From assembly GCF_001613365.1 (NCBI RefSeq), contig NZ_BDCF01000059.1:1-50606 (forward strand): 50,606 nucleotides of DNA. The letters run 5' to 3'. Source of the stretch: Nocardia xishanensis NBRC 101358. GTDB taxonomy: Bacteria; Actinomycetota; Actinomycetes; Mycobacteriales; Mycobacteriaceae. The notes beneath the pieces were generated by a model that saw only the letters and a list, made by a program, of their open reading frames with translations, had not been told where the DNA came from and made no database searches. Position numbers and translations under genes: made by a program. Shown piece by piece: positions 25,238 to 32,417 of this stretch. Position 1 is the stretch's first letter. Each line of letters starts with the position of its first letter.

Positions 25238-26176
25238 ATGCCGAGTAGCAACAGCGCCTCGAAGTCGGCCAAGGCCGTCCGAGCCGCGGGGAAGGTGTCG
25301 CCTTCCCGCAAGGGGGGCGGCGGCAAGGGCCAGCTTCCGAAGAAACGCCAGATCCCGTGGATGGCCATCGGCGCGGCCGCAGTAATCATCGCATTGATCG
25401 GCGCCCTCGCCTACAGCCTGGTCCCCAAATACCGCGAACAGGCCGAACTGGACAAGTACACGCCGAGCGCGCAGAAGAAGGATCCCTCGGATCAGATCGC
25501 GGGCGTGGTGAAGAAGGACTACGCGCAGGGCGCGGGCAAGCACGTCGACCCGACCCAGCGAGTGGCCTACGACCAGAAGCCGCCCTTCGGTGGACCGCAC
25601 GATCAGGCGTGGGCCGACTGCACCGGCGTCGTCTACGCCAAGCCGATCCGCACCGAGAACGCGGTGCACTCGCTCGAGCACGGCGCTGTCTGGATCACCT
25701 ACAACCCCGACAAGGTGGACGCCGCGGGTATCGACACGTTGAAGAAGAAGGTCGAAGGCAAGCAGTACACGCTGATGTCGCCCTACCCGGGGCTGGACAG
25801 TGCGGTCTCGCTGCAGTCCTGGGGCCACCAGCTGAAGCTGGACAGCCCGGAGGACAAGCGGATCAACCAGTTCATCACCGCGCTGCGGCAGAACCAGTAC
25901 GCCTACCCCGAGGTCGGCGCGGCCTGCTCCAACCCGTACTTCGACAGGGAGAACCCGGCGCCGTTCGACCCCGCGCCGCCCGGGCCGGACGCGGTGCCGA
26001 TGGACGGTAAAGGCATCCAGACCGATCAGTCCGAGCTCGGCGGTGGACTGCCCGGAATCCCGGGTGTACCCGGCATCCCCGGTGTTCCCGGTGTCCCAGG
26101 ACTGCCCGGCGCCCCCGGCATGCCCGGACTGCCCGGACTGCCCGGTGCGCCCGTCGAGCCGACGGCGGCCCCCTAG
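25238..26176 (+). CDS. DUF3105 membrane protein with collagen-like tail
   Basis: The 312-residue protein has a basic cytoplasmic N-terminus, one membrane helix (about 41-62) and an exported DUF3105 domain (about 100-235) with the family signature HSLEHGAVWITYNP at 144-157 and two cysteines (128, 230) that could form a disulfide. The C-terminus (270-305) is twelve unbroken Gly-X-Pro triplets, a collagen-like run. DUF3105 has no firmly known function. The next gene, a DUF305 protein, begins on the base after the TAG stop, so the pair is surely one operon. A strong terminator follows at 26905. Confidence 0.9.
   Translation: MPSSNSASKSAKAVRAAGKVSPSRKGGGGKGQLPKKRQIPWMAIGAAAVIIALIGALAYSLVPKYREQAELDKYTPSAQKKDPSDQIAGVVKKDYAQGAGKHVDPTQRVAYDQKPPFGGPHDQAWADCTGVVYAKPIRTENAVHSLEHGAVWITYNPDKVDAAGIDTLKKKVEGKQYTLMSPYPGLDSAVSLQSWGHQLKLDSPEDKRINQFITALRQNQYAYPEVGAACSNPYFDRENPAPFDPAPPGPDAVPMDGKGIQTDQSELGGGLPGIPGVPGIPGVPGVPGLPGAPGMPGLPGLPGAPVEPTAAP
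26045..26152 (+). repeat. Twelve Gly-X-Pro codon triplets
   Basis: A 9-bp unit, twelve copies, encodes G-[L/I/V/A/M]-P at the end of the DUF3105 protein. The middle residue is always a small or medium hydrophobic amino acid. At the DNA level the units are similar enough to allow slippage. Confidence 0.85.
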
Positions 26177-26902
26177 ATGCAGGCCGAAGCCGATATCGAA
26201 ACCGAGTCCGGCACGGAGCACGGCTTCAAGGCGCAGGTGCGCAGGCAAGGGGTCGCCCTGCTCGTCCTCGGCGCGCTCGGAGCCATCCTGCTCGGATTCG
26301 CCATCGGGACGCTCGTACGGCTTCCGCTGGACGGCGGTTCCGGCGAACCCGACCCGACCGCGGTGGACGTCGGCTTCGCCCAGGACATGTCAGCGCACCA
26401 CGCGCAAGCCGTCGAGATGGCGGGCATCGCCCTGCTGCGCTCCACCGACAACGACGTGCGCAGGCTGGCCTACGACATCATGACCACCCAGCAGAACCAG
26501 GTCGGCCGGATGCAGGGCTGGCTGCAACTGTGGAACAAGCCCACGCAAAGCGTCGAGGGCTTCATGGGGTGGATGAGCGAGACCGGCTCCGAACACGGAC
26601 ACGGACACGGCGGCGGACACCAGATGTCCGGGTCGATGGCGAGCATGCCCGGCATGGCCACCCAGGAGGAACTCGCTGCGATGCGGCAAGCCCCCGCGCC
26701 GGAGGCCGATGTCATGTTCTTGCGCCTCATGCTGCGCCACCACCAGGGCGGCATGCCGATGATGGAATACGCGGCCGACCACGCCGCGACCACAGCCGTC
26801 CGCACCCTCGCCGCCAGCATGGCCGAAACCCAGCAGGCCGAATCCCGGCTGCTCACCACCATGCTCACCGCCCGCGGCGGCGCTCCACTCCCCCTCAACT
26901 GA
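26177..26902 (+). CDS. DUF305 membrane-anchored protein, putative metal binder
   Basis: The 241-residue protein has a membrane helix at about 25-48 and a DUF305 four-helix domain, a ferritin-like fold, in the exported part. Family motifs are FAQDMSAHHAQAVEMA near residue 70 and MLRHHQGGMPMMEYA near residue 185, full of His and Met. A His/Gly stretch EHGHGHGGGHQMSGSM with further Met residues lies between them. His/Met richness suggests copper or other metal binding, as reported for some DUF305 proteins; that is inference here. The gene starts immediately after the DUF3105 stop codon. Confidence 0.88.
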   Translation: MQAEADIETESGTEHGFKAQVRRQGVALLVLGALGAILLGFAIGTLVRLPLDGGSGEPDPTAVDVGFAQDMSAHHAQAVEMAGIALLRSTDNDVRRLAYDIMTTQQNQVGRMQGWLQLWNKPTQSVEGFMGWMSETGSEHGHGHGGGHQMSGSMASMPGMATQEELAAMRQAPAPEADVMFLRLMLRHHQGGMPMMEYAADHAATTAVRTLAASMAETQQAESRLLTTMLTARGGAPLPLN

Positions 26903-26904
26903 CC

Positions 26905-26952
26905 GGGCGTCGGGCCGGCCCCGGCGAAAGCCCCCGGCCCGACGCCCTTTTT
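26905..26952 (+). terminator. Strong rho-independent terminator
   Basis: A perfect 14-bp GC-rich stem (26905-26918 with 26934-26947) is followed directly by five T residues. It lies 2 nt after the DUF305 stop codon and ends that two-gene operon. Confidence 0.93.
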
Positions 26953-26979
26953 GGCGTCCAGCGCACGATGCGATACGCT
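26951..26979 (+). promoter_or_regulatory. tRNA-Arg promoter
   Basis: TTGGCG (26951-26956), a 17-bp spacer and TACGCT (26974-26979) precede the tRNA by about 45 nt. The -35 element overlaps the T-run of the preceding terminator. Confidence 0.45.
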
Positions 26980-27023
26980 TGCCCCGCCCGATCGGACCAC
27001 CCGGCCCGACCGAGATCTATCCC

Positions 27024-27096
27024 GCCCTCGTAGCTCAGGGGATAGAGCGTCTGCCTCCGGAGCAGAAGGCCGCAGGTTCGAATCCTGCCGAGGGCA
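27024..27096 (+). tRNA. tRNA-Arg (anticodon CCG)
   Basis: The 73-nt sequence folds into a full cloverleaf: acceptor GCCCTCG/CGAGGGC, D arm, anticodon stem TCTGC/GCAGA around loop CTCCGGA, T arm GCAGG-TTCGAAT-CCTGC, discriminator A. The anticodon CCG reads CGG. CCA is not encoded. Confidence 0.97.
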
Positions 27097-27110
27097 CTCC
27101 ACTCGCAGCA

Positions 27111-27140
27111 GGCCCATGCCCACGGAGGGCGTGGGCCTTT
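27111..27140 (+). terminator. Terminator after tRNA-Arg
   Basis: An 11-bp stem with one G-T wobble (27111-27121 with 27127-27137), a 5-nt loop and TTT follow the tRNA by 14 nt. Confidence 0.8.
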
Positions 27141-27580
27141 GCTCGTTTCGTCGTGTTTTGTGGGGGTGCGACCCCCACGCCCCGCCCGGCGGGCTTCGCC
27201 CCCGGACCCCCTTGTGGTTGTTGCGTTTTGTGGGGATGTTTCGGTTGGGGGTCGCCGTTTGCTTGGTGTCGCGGGCTTAGTTTTGTGCGGATCGTTCGGT
27301 TTGGGTTCTCGATGAATCGATGGGCGGTCGCGGCGGATCGTCGTCACTTCAGTGGTCACGGCTGGCGAATCGCGCTTGAAGCACGGCGGGAGGTTGGTTT
27401 ACCGCCGGTTCGGAGACAGGCGATCTGCGCGCCGCACGCGGGGCTTCACCAGGCTGAACATCGCGGCCGCCGCGATGGAGTCGGTATGCCGCGCGTTCGA
27501 CGTCGAGTAGAGTTGGAGCGTCACGCGAGTGATGTCGAGAGGTGGAGACCGCCCCGCTAAGACGGCCTCCACCGCGTGGG
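27141..27580. other. Gene-free stretch with GC hairpin
   Basis: This 440-bp gap opens with a perfect 8-bp hairpin GTGGGGGT/ACCCCCAC (27160-27178), then C/G-rich tracts around GGCGGGCTTCGCCCCCGG and T/G-rich DNA. One short frame ending at 27510 reads LNIAAAAMESVCRAFDVE, which resembles the last helix of an XRE-type regulator, but no start codon with a ribosome binding site precedes it. I see no intact gene. Confidence 0.5.
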
Positions 27581-27697
27581 TTAGCTAGCCCGCACTCGGC
27601 GGACCAAGGCGAGCGCCCCGGCGGTCACGGCAGCAACGATCAAGCAGATGCCGTAATCGACCGGGGCCTCTCGCTTTTTCCGGCGATGTTTCGCCAT
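27581..27697 (-). CDS. 38-residue basic membrane peptide
   Basis: The frame starts at ATG 27695-27697, 9 nt after a near-perfect ribosome binding site (AAAGGAGG). It encodes a basic head MAKHRRKKREAP followed by one membrane helix (YGICLIVAAVTAGALALV) and a short basic tail. Similar tiny Lys/Arg-plus-helix proteins are frequent in actinobacteria, without known function. The strong initiation site is the main support. Confidence 0.55.
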   Translation of the reverse strand: MAKHRRKKREAPVDYGICLIVAAVTAGALALVRRVRAS

Positions 27698-27837
27698 TCC
27701 CCACCACCTCCTTTCTCGGCACGATGCGGCTTGGACCAGACGCCGCACCGCCCCTGGAGCAGGAGGTGGCAACACCTTACGACAAGCCCCTGGCCAGACC
27801 CTTTGCGTCACAGTGGGTTACACGCAAGGGGGGAATC

Positions 27838-27945
27838 ATGCTGGTCACCGCGGGCCGGTTCGTCGGCGCGATGTGGGCGAAGACTCAGGACGGCGCGCGC
27901 CGGGTGGTCGAGCAGCCGCGCCAGGCGCTGAGCGGCGCGAAATAG
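27838..27945 (+). CDS. 35-residue hypothetical peptide
   Basis: The frame begins at ATG 27838, 4 nt after AGGGGGG, and ends 40 nt before the metallophosphoesterase gene. The product (MLVTAGRFVGAMWAKTQDGA and a polar tail) has a short amphipathic N-terminus and no recognised domain. It is divergent from the 38-residue peptide gene at 27581-27697. The evidence is only the initiation site and codon bias, so it may be noise. Confidence 0.35.
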   Translation: MLVTAGRFVGAMWAKTQDGARRVVEQPRQALSGAK

Positions 27946-27985
27946 AGCGGGTCGCGGCACCGATTCTTGCCGTACCCTCGCGACC

Positions 27986-29383
27986 ATGAGCTGCTGCGGA
28001 CCCTCGCGCCGCACATTTCTCGGCGCGATCGCCTCCGCGGCGTTGCTCTCGGTCGGCGGCATCACGTCGAGTCGTGCTCGAGCACAGTTTCTTTCGTTGC
28101 TCGCGACGGATCTGGAAGTCGTCACCGTCACCGATCGCTCGGTCGTGCTGACCTGGACCACCGTGGCGCCGGACGAGGCGGGACGCCTGACCCCAGTCCC
28201 CTCCGACGCCGAAGTTCGGCTCGGCCCAGCGGATTCGCCGCGAGCGCCGGTCCCGGTCTTCGCCGATCCCGATCGAAGGCCGTTCCACTACGCCGAGATC
28301 GGTGGCCTGGAGCCGGGCCGCCGCTATCGTTTCGAGGCGTGGTCGCAGGGCGTGCGTGCGACGCCCGCGCTCTCACTCACCACGCTGTCGCCCGGAACGC
28401 CGGAAACCACCGGCGAATTCACCACCATGGTGCCGCCGCCAGGCCGCTTGCTGCGCACCATCGCGCTGGCCAACGACGTGCACTACGGCGAGACGGTCAG
28501 CGGCTTGGTGGTCGGCGCGTTCCCGCCCGGCTTCCGCCAGCCGGCCGGTCTGCCGCCCTATCCCGAGGTCATGCTTTCCGCGCTGCTCGACGACCTGCGG
28601 GCCAGAGATGTGAATCATCTTGTCGTCGCGGGTGATCTGACCAGCGAAGCGACGCAGCAGGAGTCGCGCGCGGTCCGCGCCCGGCTCGACTCGTGGGGTG
28701 CGCTCGGCAGCGACTACCTCGTGTCGCGCGGCAATCACGATCGCCCGCACGTGGACTACGAGACATGCACCCACCTCGGCGAACACCGCGACTGCTGGGG
28801 CGACAATTTCCTCGCCAGGCAGGAGTTGGCCGAGCACGAGGTCGGCGGATTGCGACTGCTCGGCATTGACACCAGCGACCTGAACGGTGCAGGCGGGCGC
28901 ATCGAACGATCCCAGTTCGACCGCTTGGCCGAGGCGCTGCGCGCCGACCCGGACCGTCCGACCCTGGTCTTCGGCCACCACCCGGTGACCGTCGAATCGG
29001 GACTCACCAACACCGCTGGCCCGGCTTTCGTCCTCGATGGCACCGACAGCATCCGACTCCAGCGACTTTACGAGCGGGCGCCCGGCGTCTTCCTGCACCA
29101 CAGCGGCCATACCCACCGCAACCGCCGCACTCGGCCGGACGCGAATATCGCGGTGGAGTTCCTGGAGGTGGCCGCGGTGAAAGAGTATCCGGGCGGCTAC
29201 AGCCTGCTCCGCGTGTACGAGGGCGGCTACATGGTGAACTTCTACAAGACGCGCGCCGAGGACGCCCGGCGGTGGAGTAGCACCACCCGCGGCGAATACT
29301 TCGGACTGCTCCCCGATTACACCCTCGGAACCTTCGCCGACCGGAATCACGTTGTCGCTCGGGATTTTTCCGGTCTGTGCTGA
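27986..29383 (+). CDS. Tat-exported calcineurin-like metallophosphoesterase
   Basis: The 465-residue protein begins with a twin-arginine signal (SRRTFLGAIASAALL, residues 7-21) and is probably exported folded, with its metals bound. A fibronectin-type III-like domain (about 42-135) precedes the phosphoesterase domain, as in purple acid phosphatases. All metal motifs are visible: DVH (164-166), GDLT (216-219), GNHD (249-252), GHHP and GHTHRN. The substrate is unknown; a phosphodiester or phosphomonoester outside the cell is likely. The gene stands alone, ended by the hairpin at 29414-29458. Confidence 0.9.
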   Translation: MSCCGPSRRTFLGAIASAALLSVGGITSSRARAQFLSLLATDLEVVTVTDRSVVLTWTTVAPDEAGRLTPVPSDAEVRLGPADSPRAPVPVFADPDRRPFHYAEIGGLEPGRRYRFEAWSQGVRATPALSLTTLSPGTPETTGEFTTMVPPPGRLLRTIALANDVHYGETVSGLVVGAFPPGFRQPAGLPPYPEVMLSALLDDLRARDVNHLVVAGDLTSEATQQESRAVRARLDSWGALGSDYLVSRGNHDRPHVDYETCTHLGEHRDCWGDNFLARQELAEHEVGGLRLLGIDTSDLNGAGGRIERSQFDRLAEALRADPDRPTLVFGHHPVTVESGLTNTAGPAFVLDGTDSIRLQRLYERAPGVFLHHSGHTHRNRRTRPDANIAVEFLEVAAVKEYPGGYSLLRVYEGGYMVNFYKTRAEDARRWSSTTRGEYFGLLPDYTLGTFADRNHVVARDFSGLC

Positions 29384-29413
29384 GCTGACGGAGGCCGAGT
29401 GCGCGCACACCGA

Positions 29414-29458
29414 CGGAGCCCCGGTCCGGCGGTGGCGTAACACCGAACCGAGGCTCCG
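29414..29458. terminator. Bidirectional terminator
   Basis: Nested arms GGAGCC/GGCTCC, CGGT/ACCG and CGGTG/CACCG form one long interrupted stem between the metallophosphoesterase (+) and tRNA-Cys (-) genes. It can end transcription from both sides. Confidence 0.65.
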
Positions 29459-29485
29459 ACGACCGGCGCACCCGATCTTTCCTGG

Positions 29486-29557
29486 AGCGAGCGGCGGGAA
29501 TCGAACCCGCGTTAACGGCTTTGCAGACCGTTGCCTAAACCACTCAGCCACGCCCGC
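29486..29557 (-). tRNA. tRNA-Cys (anticodon GCA)
   Basis: The minus strand folds into a cloverleaf: acceptor GCGGGCG/CGCTCGC with one G-U pair, D arm, anticodon stem ACGGT/GCCGT around CTGCAAA, T arm GCGGG-TTCGATT-CCCGC and discriminator U, the identity base of tRNA-Cys. CCA is encoded directly after it (29483-29485). Confidence 0.96.
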
Positions 29558-29560
29558 CTC

Positions 29561-29574
29561 GCATTCGAGAATGC
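29561..29574. repeat. Inverted repeat just upstream of tRNA-Cys
   Basis: GCATTC and GAATGC flank a 2-bp centre immediately before the 5' end of the tRNA-Cys gene. It may be a leader hairpin or part of processing; I see no good -10/-35 pair nearby. Confidence 0.3.
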
Positions 29575-29730
29575 CGGGCCGCGCCGCCTGCGACCAGGCT
29601 TGGGCTCGAGCTGATTCAAAACCTCCACAGATCACGCCGCCCCTCGAGCCCGGACGGCCCACACGCCGATATCGCCGGAACGTCGAGCGCGCGACGGGGA
29701 AAGAACCGCCCGGCATGCAATGATCGGGGA

Positions 29731-30279
29731 ATGTCTCGGCCACGCCCGCTCCCAGTCGATCCCATCGAGGAGGCCCACCGCCAGTGGGTCGGCCACGGCT
29801 GGGGCGATGTCGCCGACGGGATGGCGGCGGTGACCTCTCTGGTCCGCGCACAGCAAATCGTGATGGCCCGGGTGGACGAGGCGCTGAAACCGACCGGCCT
29901 GACCTTCTCCCGGTACGAACTGCTCATGCTGCTGAGCTTCAGCAAGACCGGCGCGCTGCCGATGGCGAAGGCCAGCGCCCGGCTCCAGGTCCACCCGACC
30001 AGCGTCACCAACACCGTCGACCGACTGGAGGCGGCACGCCTCGTCGAGCGGGTGCCGCATCCCAGCGACCGCCGCGCCACTCTCATCGAAATCACCGACG
30101 CCGGAAGGGAATTGGTCGCGAAGGCCACCGAGGATCTGAACGCGAAGGTGTTCGCCCACCCGGGCCTCCGGCCGGATCGGCTGCATCTGCTGTTGCAGCT
30201 GCTCGCGGAATTCCGGCACGCCGCGGGCGACTTCGACACCGGCGACGCGCCCGCCCGCTGGAACACCAGGGAACGCTGA
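29731..30279 (+). CDS. MarR-family transcriptional regulator
   Basis: The 182-residue protein is a winged-helix dimeric repressor. The recognition region KASARLQVHPTSVTNTVDRLEA is followed by the wing VPHPSDRRATLIEITDAG, the signature of the MarR family. An N-terminal extension of about 25 residues precedes the first helix. The ligand and target genes are unknown. Neither neighbour is an obvious efflux or degradation gene, so the usual guess from context is not available. Confidence 0.92.
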   Translation: MSRPRPLPVDPIEEAHRQWVGHGWGDVADGMAAVTSLVRAQQIVMARVDEALKPTGLTFSRYELLMLLSFSKTGALPMAKASARLQVHPTSVTNTVDRLEAARLVERVPHPSDRRATLIEITDAGRELVAKATEDLNAKVFAHPGLRPDRLHLLLQLLAEFRHAAGDFDTGDAPARWNTRER

Positions 30280-30407
30280 ACTCCACTCCGTACCTGGCGG
30301 TCTCATACACCGCGGAATCGACCTCCGCGTAACAGTCCGGCATCCAACTAGCGAATTCGCGGCGGCGTTGCCTTGGCAGCGGCCGGGAAAAGGTCCACCA
30401 TGGATCC

Positions 30408-31463
30408 ATGGTGCTGGTCTTGGGGGTATCGGCGGGTGCTGGTGGCGCGCGCGCGATGTTGACGCATAGCGACCAGCCGCACCTTCCTCCCATCGATCGC
30501 TGCCATGTCCCGCGCCGCGCGGGTGCGGGCGTCGAGGAGGCGGTGTTCGAGGCGATTCGCGAGATGTGCCAGTCCGCCCAGCTGCGCGACGAGCTGATCA
30601 CCGGCACCGCCGTGACCTGCCGCTGCCCCCTGCACGCCGAGGCCATCCGGTCCGCCGCGGGCCGCAGCAGGCTCACCATCGTCGACGAGCCGCTCGCCCA
30701 GCTGCGCTACCTGCGCTTCACCGGCGAACTTCCGGACTCCGGCACCGTTATCCTCTACGACCTCGGCAGCTCCGGGCTGACCGTGACGCACGCCGACTGC
30801 CGCACCGACGCCATCCTGTCCAGCAAACGCAGCACCGTACTCGGCGGCGACGGCTACGACGCGCTGCTGCGCTGGCAACTGGCCAGGGAAGGCGTGCTCA
30901 CCGATCGGATCGGCAGCAGAAAGCACCGCGAGGCGCTCAGCAGCGCGCGGGTGGTCACCGCGACCGATCCAAGCTCCGGCGGGCGAGCCGTGGTGACCCG
31001 CAGCGATCTGGCCGAACTGTGCGCCGCGGGCATTCATCACTCCGCGTCGTTCGTGCGCCAGCTCATCGAGGAGACCGGGGTGCGGCCCGAGGCGCTCGTC
31101 CTGCTCGGTGGCTGCACCCGCAGCCCGAGCGTGCGCGGCGAGCTGGCCGAATTGGTCGACCTGCCGCTGATCTACGACCCGGAGCCGGAATACGTCTCGG
31201 CGCGAGGCGCGTTGCTGTTCGCCGCCGAACGCCCGTCCGGCGACGTGCGCATGGCGCGTCTGCGGACGGGCGCCCTGCCGACGCTCGCCCCCGCGGGCGT
31301 CGGCCGTCGGAAGGTCATCGCCGCCGTTGCGGTCACCGCGGCACTCGGCGCGACGATCGCCGGTTTGCTCGCCGTGGAACGGGATTCGGCGCGGCCGCCG
31401 GCCGGGGGTACCGCGCCGACGCACATCGAACTGCGCACCACCCCGCAGCCGTCGGGCAACTGA
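30408..31463 (+). CDS. Membrane-anchored Hsp70-like actin-fold protein
   Basis: The 351-residue protein resembles only the nucleotide-binding half of Hsp70: YDLGSSGLTV (117-126, phosphate-2-like), GGDGYD (146-151) and the adenosine motif VLLGGCTRSP (231-240). The first phosphate loop, normally a GIDLGTT-type strand, is degenerate (VLGVSAGAGG). No substrate-binding domain follows. Instead there is one membrane helix (about 302-322) and a short exported Thr/Pro-rich tail. The start ATG 30408 has only a distant purine stretch upstream. Function is unknown; it could bind ATP without hydrolysing it. Confidence 0.8.
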   Translation: MVLVLGVSAGAGGARAMLTHSDQPHLPPIDRCHVPRRAGAGVEEAVFEAIREMCQSAQLRDELITGTAVTCRCPLHAEAIRSAAGRSRLTIVDEPLAQLRYLRFTGELPDSGTVILYDLGSSGLTVTHADCRTDAILSSKRSTVLGGDGYDALLRWQLAREGVLTDRIGSRKHREALSSARVVTATDPSSGGRAVVTRSDLAELCAAGIHHSASFVRQLIEETGVRPEALVLLGGCTRSPSVRGELAELVDLPLIYDPEPEYVSARGALLFAAERPSGDVRMARLRTGALPTLAPAGVGRRKVIAAVAVTAALGATIAGLLAVERDSARPPAGGTAPTHIELRTTPQPSGN

Positions 31464-31535
31464 GGCCGGAGCCCGCCGCACCCCGTTGGCTAGCATGGCG
31501 CTGAACCACAAGCGCACGACAACGGGGGTGTACAC

Positions 31536-32360
31536 GTGGCATTCGCCGCCGCGAGAACCATGCTCAGGACCGGATGGGGCGTGCTGACCTCGCACCGCGC
31601 GCTGGTCGCGTACCCGGTGCGGTCGGCCGTCACGGGAGCGGTCGTGACGGGCGTCCTTTTCGTATCCATCGGCGCCGACGTGATCGACGGGTCGTCGTCG
31701 GCCACACCCCTGCTGCTGGCCGGAGCGTGCTATCTGCTGATGGTGATCGTCACCACGTTCGGCAACGCCGCCCTCATCGCGCAGGCCGACAACGTGCTGC
31801 GCGGCGGATACCCGGGCGCGGCGAGGCGGATTCCCATGGGACGGTGGCCCGCGATTCTGCTGTGGGCGCTCGCGACGGCGACGGTGCTGCCGGTGCTGCG
31901 GCTGGTCGAACACGACTTTCGCGACATGCGGACGGCGCGCGGCCGCCATCCCGGGACCGCGTGGGCGGACGTGGCCGAGCTGGCGCTCCCGAAGATTGTC
32001 CTGGAAGGCCGCAATCCGATTGGCGCACTGCAAGATTCACGTTGGACGCTGGATCGCGCGTGGGGTACCGACGTGGTGAGCAGTACCCGCCTCGGCATGG
32101 TGGGCTACACGCTGGTGCTGGTAGGCGTTTCGGTGAGCGTGCTGGTCGGCGCCGTGCTGGGCGCGCTGGCGCAGGCACGGCTCGGCGTGCCGTACGGCAC
32201 GGCGATCGGCCTGTGGCTCGGCTTGGCCGTCTACATCACCGCGCTGGTCTTCGTCTCGGCCGCGAACGCGGTGTATCAGGCAGCGCTCTACCACTATTCG
32301 GTCGACGGACGCACACCGCCCGCGTTCGCCGCGGACCTCACGCGGGCGTTCCAGCCCTGA
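31536..32360 (+). CDS. DUF6159-type polytopic membrane protein
   Basis: The 274-residue protein has about six membrane helices and a conserved-looking central loop (LPKIVLEGRNPIGALQDSRWTLDRAWG) typical of the DUF6159 group, in which the helices pair around a long amphipathic segment. No catalytic motif is visible. The start is GTG 31536-31538 with GGGGG a few bases upstream. It lies 72 nt after the Hsp70-like gene and may share its transcript. It ends at the bidirectional terminator at 32368. Confidence 0.8.
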   Translation: MAFAAARTMLRTGWGVLTSHRALVAYPVRSAVTGAVVTGVLFVSIGADVIDGSSSATPLLLAGACYLLMVIVTTFGNAALIAQADNVLRGGYPGAARRIPMGRWPAILLWALATATVLPVLRLVEHDFRDMRTARGRHPGTAWADVAELALPKIVLEGRNPIGALQDSRWTLDRAWGTDVVSSTRLGMVGYTLVLVGVSVSVLVGAVLGALAQARLGVPYGTAIGLWLGLAVYITALVFVSAANAVYQAALYHYSVDGRTPPAFAADLTRAFQP

Positions 32361-32367
32361 GACGACA

Positions 32368-32409
32368 ACGGCTCGCGCGAACACCCGGAAAGGCGAACGC
32401 GCGAGCCGT
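32368..32409. terminator. Bidirectional terminator between DUF6159 gene and echA8
   Basis: A perfect 12-bp stem, ACGGCTCGCGCG (32368-32379) with its complement at 32398-32409, lies between two convergent genes. It should end both the DUF6159 transcript and the valine operon. Confidence 0.8.
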
Positions 32410-32417
32410 GAGCGGAC

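Noticed and set aside
28373..29851. 492-residue minus-strand frame across the metallophosphoesterase and tRNA-Cys
   Set aside because: It runs antisense to a gene with all catalytic motifs and through a tRNA. Its composition is that of a GC-driven shadow frame.
30399..30410. 12-bp palindrome CATGGATCCATG at the start of the Hsp70-like gene
   Set aside because: It overlaps the start codon and is made of common restriction-type hexamers. No spacing to a promoter suggests an operator.
30348..32033. 561-residue minus-strand frame antisense to the Hsp70-like and DUF6159 genes
   Set aside because: Rich in Arg/Gly/His without a recognisable domain; the plus-strand frames have motifs and membrane helices.
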